Below, piece after piece: positions 1 to 9,138 of a stretch of DNA of 64,000 nt (within the stretch, counting starts at the first letter, position 1; the number at the start of each line of letters is the position of its first letter). The translations under genes were made by a program, and so were the position numbers. The stretch is from Mucilaginibacter mallensis (GTDB taxonomy: Bacteria > Bacteroidota > Bacteroidia > Sphingobacteriales > Sphingobacteriaceae): assembly GCF_900105165.1 (NCBI RefSeq), contig NZ_LT629740.1:1798001-1862000 (forward strand), written 5' to 3'. A model generated the notes under the pieces. The model worked only from the letters and a program-made list of their open reading frames with translations. It was not told the DNA's origin and ran no database searches.

Positions 1-282
1 TGCCCGCGCGACTCTCGTAATAGCTGCTCCTTAGCATTGCATGCCGAAGAGAATGCTATTCTATACGCCGTTAAGAATGGTGCTAAATTGGAAGGCGCTA
101 CACTTTATACTACGCTATCGCCCTGTCTTGCCTGCGCGCGACTGATCTTCTCCGCAGGTATAAAGCATGTTTTCTTTCAGCATTCCTATGCTGAATACAA
201 AGGCCTGCCAAGTGATGAAGGTGTTGACTTTTTGAATAAATTTGGTGTGAAGACGGAGAAATTTACCGCTGATTTTGATTGA
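1..282 (+). CDS. dCMP deaminase family protein, 3' part
   Basis: The reading frame is open from base 1, so the true start lies left of the window; 93 residues are visible. It has the zinc-dependent cytidine/deoxycytidylate deaminase signature: an H-A-E triad (visible residues 14-16, His as zinc ligand and Glu as proton shuttle) and a PCxxC motif (Cys 42 and Cys 45 as the other ligands). The family deaminates dCMP to dUMP to feed dTMP synthesis. The tail is short and ends in Asp/Phe-rich sequence, as usual for the roughly 145-residue bacterial members. A ComEB-like or other nucleotide deaminase cannot be excluded from this fragment. Confidence 0.82.
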   Translation, partial: CPRDSRNSCSLALHAEENAILYAVKNGAKLEGATLYTTLSPCLACARLIFSAGIKHVFFQHSYAEYKGLPSDEGVDFLNKFGVKTEKFTADFD

Positions 283-309
283 TTTTTTTGATTCAGCCGA
301 TTTTTTTTT

Positions 310-398
310 CTGGACCTTGATTTTCCTGATTGAATGATTACATGATGTCAGGCCAATAAAATCAAGGACATCATGTAATCTTATAAATCAAGGTTCAG
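310..398. repeat. large two-part inverted repeat
   Basis: An inner pair of perfect 14-nt arms (336-349 and 367-380, GATTACATGATGTC and its complement) is nested in an outer pair (310-323 and 385-398, 13 of 14 matching, CTGGACCTTGATTT type). The transcript would fold into one long hairpin. It lies between the deaminase stop and arfB and could end transcription, although no clear U-run follows. It belongs with the many intergenic palindromes of this window. Confidence 0.7.
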
Positions 399-483
399 AC
401 AATATCCTGAAAATCTCATAAATTCATTTAATTCTGGTTAACTACCCACTTAATCAACCTAATAAACCACTCACTAGCAAACA

Positions 484-894
484 ATGAACCTCAATAAAGA
501 ATCACTGCAAAAAACAATTACCTATAAAACATCAAGGAGCGGGGGTAAAGGTGGGCAAAATGTAAACAAGGTATCAAGTAAGGTGGAACTGTTGTTTTCT
601 ATAGGTGATTCAACTTTATTTACTGATGAGGAAAAAGACTTACTAAAAGATAAACTACAATCCCGGTTTAATAAGGATGGCTATATACAGGTAATATGCG
701 ATGAGGAGCGCAGCCAATACCTCAACAAGGAAAAAGCCATTGAGCGACTGATCATATTGCTCAAAAATGCCCTGCATAAACCCAAGGTCCGCAGGGCCAC
801 GCGTGTAAGCAAAGCAGCTAAAGCGGCGCGACTTGAAAATAAGCGATTAAACGCTGCTAAAAAGGAAGGCAGGAAAAGTAAGTTTGATGAATGA
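484..894 (+). CDS. arfB: alternative ribosome-rescue factor / peptidyl-tRNA hydrolase ArfB
   Basis: A 136-residue single-domain release-factor-like protein. The GGQ catalytic motif is at residues 23-25 inside the family signature SGGKGGQNVNK. A strongly basic Lys/Arg/Ala-rich tail (about residues 100-136) follows; in this family the tail enters the empty mRNA channel of stalled ribosomes, and the GGQ loop hydrolyses the peptidyl-tRNA. Length and architecture match ArfB (YaeJ) rather than RF1/RF2, which are over 300 residues. The start is the first ATG after the upstream palindrome. Confidence 0.92.
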   Translation: MNLNKESLQKTITYKTSRSGGKGGQNVNKVSSKVELLFSIGDSTLFTDEEKDLLKDKLQSRFNKDGYIQVICDEERSQYLNKEKAIERLIILLKNALHKPKVRRATRVSKAAKAARLENKRLNAAKKEGRKSKFDE

Positions 895-896
895 TC

Positions 897-985
897 TTTT
901 AGTCGGAAGTCTGCAGTTTTAAGTCATTAGTCTATTTAGATTTAGATAATGACTTTGGACTTAAGACTATAGACTCAAGACTGAT
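897..985. repeat. AGTC-rich inverted repeat
   Basis: Intergenic DNA between the convergent arfB and lpxR-like genes, made of diverged inverted copies of an AGTC/TAAGTC/AGACT motif (for example AAGTCATTAGTCTA against TAATGACTTTGGACTTA). Related AGTC repeats are at 18049-18140 and 31390-31505. It can fold and may end both convergent transcripts. Confidence 0.55.
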
Positions 986-1965
986 CACTTAAAGCGGTAC
1001 ATCCCCGTAATTGCTCCCCACTGATGAGTTGAGCGGATCATTTCCTTTGTATCCCGGGTATGTACAATGGCGGCAACATCAAATGTGAAACGGTTTGTCG
1101 TAAAATCCACGCCTAATTGATTACTGAAAATAAAAGGTTCTTTATCTAAAGTAATTTCCTGGCTGCCGGCTTCGTGATGTGTTTCCAGTAAACCACCTTG
1201 TATGGTAGCATCATAGGCTACATAATTAATGAGCGGCTTATAGTAAAAAAATAATTCATGCTTGTGCAGCGGTGTTATTTTATTGCCTTGCGAAGCTGTA
1301 CTTTGTGTACTTACGGAATTAAATAACTGGTTAAAATTACCCAACCTAAGCAGGAAACCCAATCCCGCCCCGGTAAACCCATTGCCTAGGTTACCATATG
1401 AACTGAATGAAATATCAACGCCAGTGGTGCGCGCAAGTAACCTGTTATATTCGGCAGAAAGGTTGATCTCCGGGTCATTCTTTATCTGGTATTCCCAGCC
1501 GCTGGGGTGGTAAAAGCCAAAGGTCTTGTGCACCCAATCCTGTACTTGTTTGCCAAAAGCATCGGGGCCAACTATGCCTAATTGTGCGCTCAGTTTCAGG
1601 TTGCTTTCATTGGCATACAGAAGGTTTAAGGTCGATCCCACATATAAATAAGTTGCAAACGGCCGGTCTACAAGGTCTGCATGATCCACTCCATAAATAT
1701 CCGCTACGCTGCCTGCCTGCGGGTTAAATATTTTTTGGCCGAATTCAAACCCCAATACTTTATTCTTCAGGTTATCATTCCCATCGGTTGATAAGGCATG
1801 GCGGTAATAGAAATAAATACCATCTGTATAATACCTGTCTGATCCTCGAAGCAGGTAAGAATCATTGTCGGTTTCTACACCAATTTCGGTGCTGTGCTGT
1901 GCTTGAGCAAATAAATTAATACTTGCAAAAACGAATAGGAGAGAGAGTAGTAGTTTAAACTTCAT
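985..1965 (-). CDS. LpxR-like lipid A deacylase (DUF2219), outer membrane
   Basis: 326 residues with an N-terminal signal peptide (about residues 1-20, ending FAQA). The mature start carries the family signature TDNDSY (Asn 34, Asp 35) followed by the Arg-Tyr-Tyr-Thr-Asp-Gly segment, and a later HPSGWEYQ-type block, all typical of LpxR/DUF2219. In Salmonella LpxR this outer-membrane barrel removes the 3'-acyloxyacyl group of lipid A, with Asn/Asp near the mature N terminus at the active site. The alternation of polar and hydrophobic residues and the terminal Phe-Lys fit a beta-barrel protein. Activity here is inferred from the family; many Bacteroidota copies are untested. A TATTTTTG box lies 22 nt upstream. 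Confidence 0.75.
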   Translation of the reverse strand: MKFKLLLSLLFVFASINLFAQAQHSTEIGVETDNDSYLLRGSDRYYTDGIYFYYRHALSTDGNDNLKNKVLGFEFGQKIFNPQAGSVADIYGVDHADLVDRPFATYLYVGSTLNLLYANESNLKLSAQLGIVGPDAFGKQVQDWVHKTFGFYHPSGWEYQIKNDPEINLSAEYNRLLARTTGVDISFSSYGNLGNGFTGAGLGFLLRLGNFNQLFNSVSTQSTASQGNKITPLHKHELFFYYKPLINYVAYDATIQGGLLETHHEAGSQEITLDKEPFIFSNQLGVDFTTNRFTFDVAAIVHTRDTKEMIRSTHQWGAITGMYRFK

Positions 1966-1987
1966 TAAAGACGGATAAAATAATGTT

Positions 1988-1995
1988 CAAAAATA
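1988..1995 (-). promoter_or_regulatory. -7 box of the lpxR-like gene
   Basis: On the minus strand the sequence reads TATTTTTG, a match to the Bacteroidota -7 consensus TAnnTTTG, 22 nt before the ATG at 1965 and just beyond the lon terminator. Confidence 0.45.
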
Positions 1996-1998
1996 TAA

Positions 1999-2023
1999 AA
2001 AGCCTCCTTATACGGGAGGCTTT
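1999..2023 (-). terminator. intrinsic terminator of lon
   Basis: Arms AAAGCCTCC (1999-2007) and GGAGGCTTT (2015-2023) form a 9-bp stem with a 7-nt loop. Read on the minus strand it is followed by TTTATATTTTTG, a broken U-run. It lies 46 nt after the lon stop. Confidence 0.8.
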
Positions 2024-2068
2024 ATGAAAATATGTGATTACAATTATTAAACTAAATAAGAATACTGC

Positions 2069-4543
2069 TTAACTCAAAACAGGTTTAGTTTCTTCCTTTA
2101 CTGTAAGATCAAGCGCGTCATCAACCTGTTGATTTAAAAGGGCAAGGTTAATTACCTCGCGCATATCGGTTACATAATGAAACTGAAGATCTTTAATATA
2201 TGATTCCTTAATTTCCAGTATATCCTTTTGGTTCGACTTGCAAAGTATTATCTCTTTAATATTGGCACGTTTTGCGGCCAGTATTTTTTCTTTAATACCA
2301 CCAACAGGTAAAACACGGCCACGCAGGGTGATCTCGCCGGTCATGGCCAGGTGAGGCTTGATTTTACGCTGTGTAAAGGCCGATGTAAGCGCAGTTAACA
2401 TAGTTACTCCAGCCGATGGCCCATCCTTTGGTGTAGCGCCCGCAGGTACGTGTATATGTACATCCCACAGATCAAACAATTTAGGGTTGATATCAAAATA
2501 AGAGGAATGCGCACGCAGGTAAGCCATGGCTATAGTAGCCGATTCTTTCATCACATCACCCAAACTACCTGTTAAGGTTAAACGGCCTTTACCGGGGCTT
2601 AAACTAGCCTCAATAAACAATATATCGCCGCCAACCGATGTCCAGGCCAGACCTGTTACCACACCCGCTACGTTATTGCCTTCGTACAGGTCCTTATCAT
2701 ATATAGGCGCGCCTAAAATTCGCTCAACATCAGGTTTGCTTACGGTATTATTATAAGGCTCCTCAAGCGCAATGCTTTTTGCTACCCCACGTACTACCGA
2801 GCCAATTTTTTTCTCCAATGCACGTACGCCAGACTCACGGGTGTAATCCTCAACTATTTTTTCAAGTACATCACCTTTAATAACTACATCCTTGGTTTTT
2901 AAACCATGTGCCTCACGTTGTTTAGGCAATAAATGTTGTTTGGCGATCTCTATTTTTTCTTCGATGGTATAGCCATTAACTTCAATGATCTCCATACGAT
3001 CAAGCAATGCCGGCTGTATACTGCTCAGTGAGTTTGCTGTCGCGATGAACATGACGTTCGACAAGTCGAAATCCATTTCTACATAATGATCATAAAAAGT
3101 GCTGTTTTGTTCAGGGTCGAGTACTTCAAGCAGGGCAGAAGATGGGTCGCCCCTGAAATCATTACCTACTTTATCAATCTCATCCAAAATAAACACAGGG
3201 TTTGCAGCCCCGGCCTTTTTTATTGATGTTATGATACGGCCCGGCATAGCGCCTATGTATGTTTTACGGTGACCGCGTATCTCAGCTTCATCGCGGATAC
3301 CGCCTAAAGCCATACGCACATATTTACGGCCCAATGCCTTTGCAATTGATTTGCCCAATGAAGTTTTACCAACTCCCGGAGGGCCAACCAAACAAAGGAT
3401 AGGGGCTTTCATATTATGCTTTAATTTAAGCACGGCCAGGTATTCTATGATGCGTTGTTTTACCTTATCTAAACCAAAATGATCCTTATCCAATACCTTT
3501 TGGGCACGTTTAAGGTCGAAGTTATCTTTAGTAAACTCGTTCCATGGCAGATCGAGCAATAGCTCCAGGTAATTTATCTGTACCGAATAATCTGCCGCGG
3601 CAGGGTTTATGCGGGCTAATTTGTCAAGCTCTTTATTAAAATGGTCATTAACATCCTTGGCCCATTTTTTCTTTTTACCACGTTCACGTAAACTATCGAT
3701 CTCCAGGTCAGGCGAATTACCGCCCAGTTCTTCCTGTATAGTTTTTAGCTGTTGGTTCAGGAAATAATCACGCTGTTGCTTATCCAGATCGACACGCACC
3801 TTGGTTTGTATCTGGTTCTTTAGTTCCAACATTTGCAGGTCCAAAGTTAAATGTTCCAAAACCAGGTTGGTACGCTCACGCAGATTGGCGATCTCCAGCA
3901 AATTTTGCTTGGCAGTCATATCAGCGTTCATGTTTGATGATATAAAGTTTATCAAAAATGAACTGCTTTCAATATTCCTGATAGCAATGCCTGCCTCACT
4001 AGGTATGTTTGGCGAAAGCTGGATAATATTCATGGCCATGTCTTTTATAGACGAGATCATGGCTTTAAATTCTTTATCCTCTTTTGGCTTTACTTCTTTA
4101 AATGAATCAATGGCAGCCTTAATATAAGGCTCGCTTTGTATTTCTTCCCTTAAAATAAAGCGTTTTTTGCCTTGCAGGATAACAGTTGTGTTACCATCAG
4201 GCATTTGCAGTACTTTTATAATCAGGGCAACAGTACCTACTTTATTAAGCTGGTTAAAGGTAGGATCTTCAATACCCACATCCTGTTGCGAAACTACACC
4301 TATCATCCGGTCGCCTTTATTGGCATCGCGGATCAGCTTTATAGATTTATCCCTGCCAACAGTGATAGGGATCACCACGCCGGGAAATAACACAGTATTA
4401 CGTAAAGGCAGTATGGGCAAAATGTCCGGAACCAGCTCATTATTCATCTCGGCTTCATCCTCTGATGACATTAGCGGAAAAAATTCAGCATCATCGTTCA
4501 ACATCGGCATAGCACTCTTAAAATCGTACGGATCAAAACTCAT
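2069..4543 (-). CDS. lon: ATP-dependent protease Lon
   Basis: Full-length bacterial Lon (824 residues from the chosen start): an N-terminal LonN substrate domain with [10 protein letters not shown], an AAA+ module with Walker [10 protein letters not shown], and a C-terminal protease domain. The Ser-Lys dyad is Ser 710 in PKDGPSAG and Lys 753 in GGIKEK. It degrades misfolded and regulatory proteins in the cytoplasm. The frame extends 12 codons further upstream to an ATG at 4579, but I prefer 4543 because AAGAGG stands about 7 nt before it and the protein then begins MSFDPYDF, as relatives do. It is monocistronic, with its own terminator. Confidence 0.96.
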   Translation of the reverse strand: MSFDPYDFKSAMPMLNDDAEFFPLMSSEDEAEMNNELVPDILPILPLRNTVLFPGVVIPITVGRDKSIKLIRDANKGDRMIGVVSQQDVGIEDPTFNQLNKVGTVALIIKVLQMPDGNTTVILQGKKRFILREEIQSEPYIKAAIDSFKEVKPKEDKEFKAMISSIKDMAMNIIQLSPNIPSEAGIAIRNIESSSFLINFISSNMNADMTAKQNLLEIANLRERTNLVLEHLTLDLQMLELKNQIQTKVRVDLDKQQRDYFLNQQLKTIQEELGGNSPDLEIDSLRERGKKKKWAKDVNDHFNKELDKLARINPAAADYSVQINYLELLLDLPWNEFTKDNFDLKRAQKVLDKDHFGLDKVKQRIIEYLAVLKLKHNMKAPILCLVGPPGVGKTSLGKSIAKALGRKYVRMALGGIRDEAEIRGHRKTYIGAMPGRIITSIKKAGAANPVFILDEIDKVGNDFRGDPSSALLEVLDPEQNSTFYDHYVEMDFDLSNVMFIATANSLSSIQPALLDRMEIIEVNGYTIEEKIEIAKQHLLPKQREAHGLKTKDVVIKGDVLEKIVEDYTRESGVRALEKKIGSVVRGVAKSIALEEPYNNTVSKPDVERILGAPIYDKDLYEGNNVAGVVTGLAWTSVGGDILFIEASLSPGKGRLTLTGSLGDVMKESATIAMAYLRAHSSYFDINPKLFDLWDVHIHVPAGATPKDGPSAGVTMLTALTSAFTQRKIKPHLAMTGEITLRGRVLPVGGIKEKILAAKRANIKEIILCKSNQKDILEIKESYIKDLQFHYVTDMREVINLALLNQQVDDALDLTVKEETKPVLS

Positions 4544-4905
4544 CAAAAACCTCTTTTTATATGATAAAAAAAACGCCATGTTGTCACCCTGTATATTACA
4601 GGTGCAATTTAGAATAGCATTTTTTGACTATTAACTACTATATGCCAACACTTATGCCAAGATACGATATCTTGTTATAATATTTATTGTAATGACATAA
4701 CAAATTGATTATGTGTTTATTGTAAATCTATTGCCGGTTTTTATAAATAAACAGGAATTGTAATTAAAGATGAAAAAAAGTCATGCTGTAACTATAAGAA
4801 ACGCTGATTGTTAATAAATATTTGCAAACAAATACACACTATGTATAATATTTACTTGCAATTTTAGTTAATGTTGTATTAAATTTGTTTGACAATAGTC
4901 CCCGG
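4544..4905. other. divergent control region between lon and the TPR gene
   Basis: 362 nt, very A+T-rich. It holds a small imperfect palindrome (4585-4604, CACCCTGTA / TACAGGTG) in the lon leader, several TTATTGTAA-like words including a 16-nt string at 4678-4693 that recurs at 59713-59728, and the promoter of the TPR gene at its right end. I see no ORF or RNA gene in it. Confidence 0.5.
4856..4887 (+). promoter_or_regulatory. promoter of the TPR gene
   Basis: A TTG at 4856-4858 and TAAATTTG at 4880-4887 are separated by 21 nt, close to the Bacteroidota -33/-7 layout. Transcription would begin near 4892-4894, a few nt upstream of the ATG at 4906. Confidence 0.5.
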
Positions 4906-5535
4906 ATGAAGTTATCGGTCATAGTATCTTTGTTGATTTTCTCTACGATTGAAAGCACATTTGCCCAGAACGCTTATGTTAAATTAGGACAACAGGCTTT
5001 TATGGATGGGGATTTTAAAGCCGCCATTCAGCAGCTTGAGCGTGGCTGTATAGCCGACTCAACCGATGTTAACGCGCTTTGGATGCTAGGCTATTCCTAT
5101 TACCATAGCGACAATTACAAAAAATCCATAGCAGCATATACCAAAGTTATTTCCATTAAACCGGCTGATGCATCTGCTTACTACTACAGGGCAAGGGCAA
5201 AATGCTATATGGCTAAGGATCCCCAGCTTTCACCAGCCGATAAGGAAAAATATATGTTAGGCTCGATATATGACTTTACCAAAGCCATAGAAATCAACAC
5301 CGACCCCTCAGATATTAAATTTTACCAGAACAGGGGTATAGCCTACCGTGATTATGCTGTATTTAAACTACAGCCAACGCCACATTTTTACGATAAAAAC
5401 AGGGCTATTAATGCATTAAAAGCCTCAATTACTGATTTTGAAAAGGTATTGAGCAGCGACCCTACACGGTCTGATATCTCATCCTTAATGGAGCTTTCAA
5501 AAATAAAACTGGCAGATGTTGTTGCTCATCATTGA
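4906..5535 (+). CDS. secreted tetratricopeptide-repeat protein
   Basis: 209 residues. A signal peptide (about residues 1-21, ending TFAQ) is followed by TPR units: helix pairs with the A-x-x-x-L-G-x-x-Y-Y pattern (ALWMLGYSYYHSDNYKKSI) and then a YYYRARAKC / FYQNRGIAYRDYAV series. TPRs mediate protein contacts; the partner is unknown. The frame can be read from a TTG at 4885, but that codon lies inside the predicted -7 box, so the ATG at 4906 is the likely start. The 3' end overlaps the convergent lipoprotein gene by 7 nt. Confidence 0.8.
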   Translation: MKLSVIVSLLIFSTIESTFAQNAYVKLGQQAFMDGDFKAAIQQLERGCIADSTDVNALWMLGYSYYHSDNYKKSIAAYTKVISIKPADASAYYYRARAKCYMAKDPQLSPADKEKYMLGSIYDFTKAIEINTDPSDIKFYQNRGIAYRDYAVFKLQPTPHFYDKNRAINALKASITDFEKVLSSDPTRSDISSLMELSKIKLADVVAHH

Positions 5536-6089
5536 GTAAAAGCTCCGGTTATCTTATAATTGTTAATCCCTATCACCCTTACAGCCTGCATTTTTTCGAC
5601 CATATAAAGCGAATCAGGAAAATAGCTTAATTTTTCGCGGGTGGTATACAGCAAATTCTTGGTGTAATTACCTATCAATATCCATTTTACTTTTCCTTTA
5701 TCCAGTTTAATAACTATTTCCCGGGTTTTCAGGTCGATGTCTTTTGCCCTGTATATTAAAATATTGCTGTCGGCCTCAATGGTATAACTATCCCGCCAGG
5801 CTGGCCTGTTAATGTCTGATGATTTAAAGAAGTTCAGTTCGGCGCCCCAGTTTGCTATGTGTACTTTTTTGCTTTCGCTAACGCCATTATGCACCACCGT
5901 TTTAAAAACGAGCGGGTTTAATTTGCTAAGGCGTGCCGAATCCTTCTCAAAATATCCTTTTATATCAAAATATTTTAATTGGGCGCCGGTTTCCTTTATA
6001 GCAGGTTTGCAGGCGCTTAAACAGGCTATAGTGAATATAACTGCTGCTAAAGCGACTGCAAACCTTGTTTTTGATTTATACCAATACAT
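5529..6089 (-). CDS. putative lipoprotein of unknown function
   Basis: 186 residues. An N-terminal hydrophobic helix ends in a lipobox (L-S-A-C, lipidated Cys 27), so the mature protein should be membrane-anchored in the envelope. The rest is mixed alpha/beta with no motif I recognise. Its start lies within the last 14 nt of gpmI, so the two are probably co-transcribed. The gene is real on the evidence of its lipobox, its codon use and the operon overlap; no function is proposed. Confidence 0.75.
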   Translation of the reverse strand: MYWYKSKTRFAVALAAVIFTIACLSACKPAIKETGAQLKYFDIKGYFEKDSARLSKLNPLVFKTVVHNGVSESKKVHIANWGAELNFFKSSDINRPAWRDSYTIEADSNILIYRAKDIDLKTREIVIKLDKGKVKWILIGNYTKNLLYTTREKLSYFPDSLYMVEKMQAVRVIGINNYKITGAFTQ

Positions 6090-7599
6090 TCCCGGTCATT
6101 TCTGCAGGTATGGCAACGCCTAAAAGTTTTAATACAGTAGGTGCAACATCGCCAAGCTTGCCATCTTTTACTGATTTTACATCATTATCAATTATAATGC
6201 ACGGTACCAGGTTGGTAGTATGTGCTGTATTCGGCGATCCATCGTCATTAACCATGTAGTCAGCATTACCGTGGTCAGCCAGGATAATGAATGAATAACC
6301 ATGAGCTAAGCCTGTTTCAACAACAGCCTGTGTACACCTGTCGGCAGTTTCAGCGGCTTTAACAACGGCTTCAAATACACCTGTGTGGCCAACCATATCG
6401 GTATTGGCAAAGTTCAGTACCACAAAGTCAGGCCAACCGCTGATCAATTCAGGGATAATGGCATCACGTATACCTTCCGCGCTCATTTCGGGCTGCAGAT
6501 CATACGTTGCCACTTTTGGCGATGGTACCAGTAAACGTTTTTCGTTAGCAAATTCCTTTTCACGGCCACCTGAGAAGAAGAAAGTTACGTGCGGATATTT
6601 TTCCGTTTCAGCTATGCGGATCTGGTTTTTGCCAGCCTCTTCCAAAATTTCGCCCAGGGTTTTGCTTAAATCCTCTTTGGTAAATACCACCTGTACATTT
6701 TTAAATGTCTCATCATAGGTGGTCATGGTAATATAATGCAGGTTAAGCGGGTGCAGGTTATATTCAGGGAAAGATTTTTGTGTAAGCGCGATAGTGATCT
6801 CACGGCCACGGTCGGTCCTGAAGTTAAAGCAGATCACCACATCGCCATCTTTTATAACAGCCAGCGGTTTACCATCAGCATCAACATGTACTATCGGTCT
6901 AATAAATTCATCGGTAACACCATCAGTATATGATTTTTTTATCGATGCCAGTACATCCTGAGTAGCTTCGCCATCGGCATTAACCATCAGGTCATAAGCC
7001 AGTTTTACGCGTTCCCAGCGATTGTCGCGGTCCATAGCGTAATAACGGCCAATAACCGAGGCTATTTTTACCGGGGTTGGTTCAATATATTGTTCAAGAT
7101 CAGTTATGAAATTTAACCCTGATTTTGGGTCAGTATCACGGCCATCTAAAAAAGCATGTATGAAAACATTGTTCAGATCGTAAACACCGGCAGCATCAAC
7201 CAGACCTTTTACATGTTTTATATGCGAGTGTACACCACCATCGGATACTAAACCAATGAAGTGTACGTCCTTATCATTGGCTTTCGCGTATTCAAAAGCG
7301 TTTTTTAATACCGGGTTGGTTGGTAATTCGTTATCTAAAACCGCTTTGTGTATACGGCCCAGCTCCTGGTAAACTACGCGGCCTGCACCTAAATTCATGT
7401 GCCCAACTTCTGAATTTCCCATCTGCCCTTCGGGCAAACCTACTGCCATGCCCGATGCTTCCAGCTTTGAGTGCGGGTAGTTCGCCAATAAAGAATCAAC
7501 AAAAGGAGTATCAGCAGCTAATATAGCGTTCGACTCATCATTACGGCCGTAACCCCAGCCGTCTAGTATAATTAATGTAACTTTTTTCTGTTTTTCCAC
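6076..7599 (-). CDS. gpmI: 2,3-bisphosphoglycerate-independent phosphoglycerate mutase
   Basis: 507 residues, typical of iPGM, which interconverts 3- and 2-phosphoglycerate in glycolysis using two Mn ions and a phosphoserine intermediate. Visible are the N-terminal LDGWG (Asp 12), the catalytic serine in MGNSEVGH (Ser 62), the central DGRDTDP block and the C-terminal DMVGHTG and ADHGNAD metal motifs. The start codon is GTG (7599-7597); there is no Shine-Dalgarno, and a TATATTTG box ends only 4 nt upstream, suggesting a leaderless mRNA. The lipoprotein gene overlaps its 3' end by 14 nt. Confidence 0.96.
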   Translation of the reverse strand: MEKQKKVTLIILDGWGYGRNDESNAILAADTPFVDSLLANYPHSKLEASGMAVGLPEGQMGNSEVGHMNLGAGRVVYQELGRIHKAVLDNELPTNPVLKNAFEYAKANDKDVHFIGLVSDGGVHSHIKHVKGLVDAAGVYDLNNVFIHAFLDGRDTDPKSGLNFITDLEQYIEPTPVKIASVIGRYYAMDRDNRWERVKLAYDLMVNADGEATQDVLASIKKSYTDGVTDEFIRPIVHVDADGKPLAVIKDGDVVICFNFRTDRGREITIALTQKSFPEYNLHPLNLHYITMTTYDETFKNVQVVFTKEDLSKTLGEILEEAGKNQIRIAETEKYPHVTFFFSGGREKEFANEKRLLVPSPKVATYDLQPEMSAEGIRDAIIPELISGWPDFVVLNFANTDMVGHTGVFEAVVKAAETADRCTQAVVETGLAHGYSFIILADHGNADYMVNDDGSPNTAHTTNLVPCIIIDNDVKSVKDGKLGDVAPTVLKLLGVAIPAEMTGNVLV

Positions 7600-7603
7600 A
7601 ATG

Positions 7604-7611
7604 CAAATATA
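7604..7611 (-). promoter_or_regulatory. -7 box of gpmI, adjacent to the start codon
   Basis: TATATTTG on the minus strand, followed by only 4 nt before the GTG start. The expected transcription start coincides with the start codon. Confidence 0.5.
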
Positions 7612-7699
7612 AAGGCCACGTTGTACATTACGGAATAATATTTATCTCTGTTCAATTTTTCTTTGAAGCAGATTTTAGCTATATTACGTATATATTAAT

Positions 7700-8095
7700 A
7701 TGAGGTTTATTTACTTGTCATCGGTTGTTATCTTATTCATTTTTACCGCTGCTTTTCAGTCGGATAAAATTGATAATATAGCCGGTTTCATAAAACAGGG
7801 CAACACACCCGAAATTGTAAAGCTTTGCGCGTCAACAGTTGAGATGACTGTAATGGGGCAGGAGAATACCTATTCCAAACGACAGGTAGAGGATGCTCTA
7901 AATAATTTCTTCAGCAAAAATAAACCCCAGCATGTGCAATTGTTACATAAGGTAAACTCCAACCAAAAATTCCTTTTTGGAGTGGTAATCCTCAAAAGCA
8001 CAGGTGGTACTTATCGTATTGCCTATACCCTTAATGAAACGGAAGGCGCCATGAAAATTATTGAATTGCGTATTGAAGCTGAAAAAGCTAAATAA
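7700..8095 (+). CDS. DUF4783 family exported protein
   Basis: 131 residues with a signal-like N terminus (about residues 1-20). The sequence pattern (INxxxxFIKQGN...L...STVEMTVMGQENTYSKRQVEDAL) matches DUF4783, a Bacteroidota family with an NTF2-like fold, inferred from the alternating helices and the strand-rich C terminus. No catalytic residues are evident. It lies directly before nadC, but a -7 box in the 47-nt gap suggests nadC has its own promoter. Function unknown. Confidence 0.75.
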   Translation: MRFIYLSSVVILFIFTAAFQSDKIDNIAGFIKQGNTPEIVKLCASTVEMTVMGQENTYSKRQVEDALNNFFSKNKPQHVQLLHKVNSNQKFLFGVVILKSTGGTYRIAYTLNETEGAMKIIELRIEAEKAK

Positions 8096-8110
8096 TATTC
8101 TAATTGTTCT

Positions 8111-8118
8111 TACTTTTG
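8111..8118 (+). promoter_or_regulatory. -7 box of nadC
   Basis: TACTTTTG at 8111-8118, 24 nt before the proposed TTG start of nadC. It lies downstream of an alternative TTG at 8104, arguing against that longer start. Confidence 0.4.
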
Positions 8119-8142
8119 AGCTTTCAAAAAAAAGACAACGAT

Positions 8143-8991
8143 TTGGACAAAGAACTTATAGACCAGTTTATCATTAGTTCATTAAAAGAAGATGTGGGCG
8201 ATGGCGACCACACCTCACTGGCAACCATACCTGCCGACGCTGTTGGCAAAGCAAAACTTTTAGTAAAAGATTATGGCGTACTGGCTGGTGTTGAACTGGC
8301 TGCCGAAATATTTCATGTTATAGACCCTCAGTTTAAACTGAATATCTTTTTAAAAGATGGGGCTGTTGTTAAACCGAAAGATGTAGCATTTGAGGTTGAA
8401 GGCAATGTGCGGAATATTTTAACTGCCGAGCGTTTAGTGTTGAACTGCATGCAGCGCATGAGCGGTATTGCCACCAAAACCCGCGAAATTGTGGATCTGT
8501 TAAAAGGCACGAACACTAAGGTTTTAGATACCCGCAAAACCACACCCGGCATGCGCTACTTTGAGAAATGGGCAGTACGCATAGGCGGAGGGGTAAACCA
8601 TCGTTTTGGTTTGTATGATATGATACTGATAAAGGATAATCATGTTGATTATGCAGGCGGTATTAGAGAGGCGATTGAAAGTGCGCGCAATTATGTGACC
8701 GGCCTAAACAAAAAGTTAGCCATTGAAATAGAAGTACGTAACCTTGAGGAAGTAGAACAGGTACTGCAAACCGGTGGGGTTGACCGCATATTGTTAGATA
8801 ATTTTGGCTTTGACGAGCTCTGTACTGCCGTAAATATAATTGAAGGAAGATATATTACGGAAGCTTCGGGAGGTATTACCGTTGATAATATACGCCGGTA
8901 TGCGGATTGCGGGGTTGATTATATTTCCGTTGGTGCTTTAACCCATTCTGTAAAAAGCCTCGACCTAAGTTTAAAAGCGGTGAAAGCGTAA
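8143..8991 (+). CDS. nadC: nicotinate-nucleotide pyrophosphorylase (carboxylating)
   Basis: 282 residues from the chosen start. It converts quinolinate and PRPP to nicotinate mononucleotide, the committed step of de novo NAD synthesis. It has the GDHTS segment near the N terminus, LNCMQRMSGIATKT, the PRPP/quinolinate-binding DTRKTTPGMR block, the HRxGLYDMILIKDNH block and the C-terminal EASGGI turn, all diagnostic for type II phosphoribosyltransferases. No ATG lies near the N terminus. The frame is open from TTG 8104, but TTG 8143 gives a family-like start (M-DKELIDQF) and lies downstream of the -7 box. Confidence 0.93.
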   Translation: MDKELIDQFIISSLKEDVGDGDHTSLATIPADAVGKAKLLVKDYGVLAGVELAAEIFHVIDPQFKLNIFLKDGAVVKPKDVAFEVEGNVRNILTAERLVLNCMQRMSGIATKTREIVDLLKGTNTKVLDTRKTTPGMRYFEKWAVRIGGGVNHRFGLYDMILIKDNHVDYAGGIREAIESARNYVTGLNKKLAIEIEVRNLEEVEQVLQTGGVDRILLDNFGFDELCTAVNIIEGRYITEASGGITVDNIRRYADCGVDYISVGALTHSVKSLDLSLKAVKA

Positions 8992-8999
8992 TTTAGTGA

Positions 9000-9078
9000 T
9001 TTGAGGTTAGTGGTTAGAGATTAGTATTAACTGTAACAAAGTTCTAATCACTAATAACCAATCTCTGTTTACTAATTA
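9000..9078. repeat. inverted repeat of the GGTTAGTGGTTAGAG type
   Basis: Left part GATTTGAGGTTAGTGGTTAG, right part CTAATCACTAATAACCAATCTC; the arms are imperfect complements. Intergenic palindrome between nadC and plsY. Confidence 0.5.
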
Positions 9079-9138
9079 TTACCTTTAATTTAAGTTTATC
9101 ATTTTAGTATGATTTCAATTTAGTAATATTGTGGTGAG

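Noticed and set aside
4167..4634. 155-codon plus-strand frame opposite lon
   Set aside because: Shadow frame; lon is complete and conserved there.
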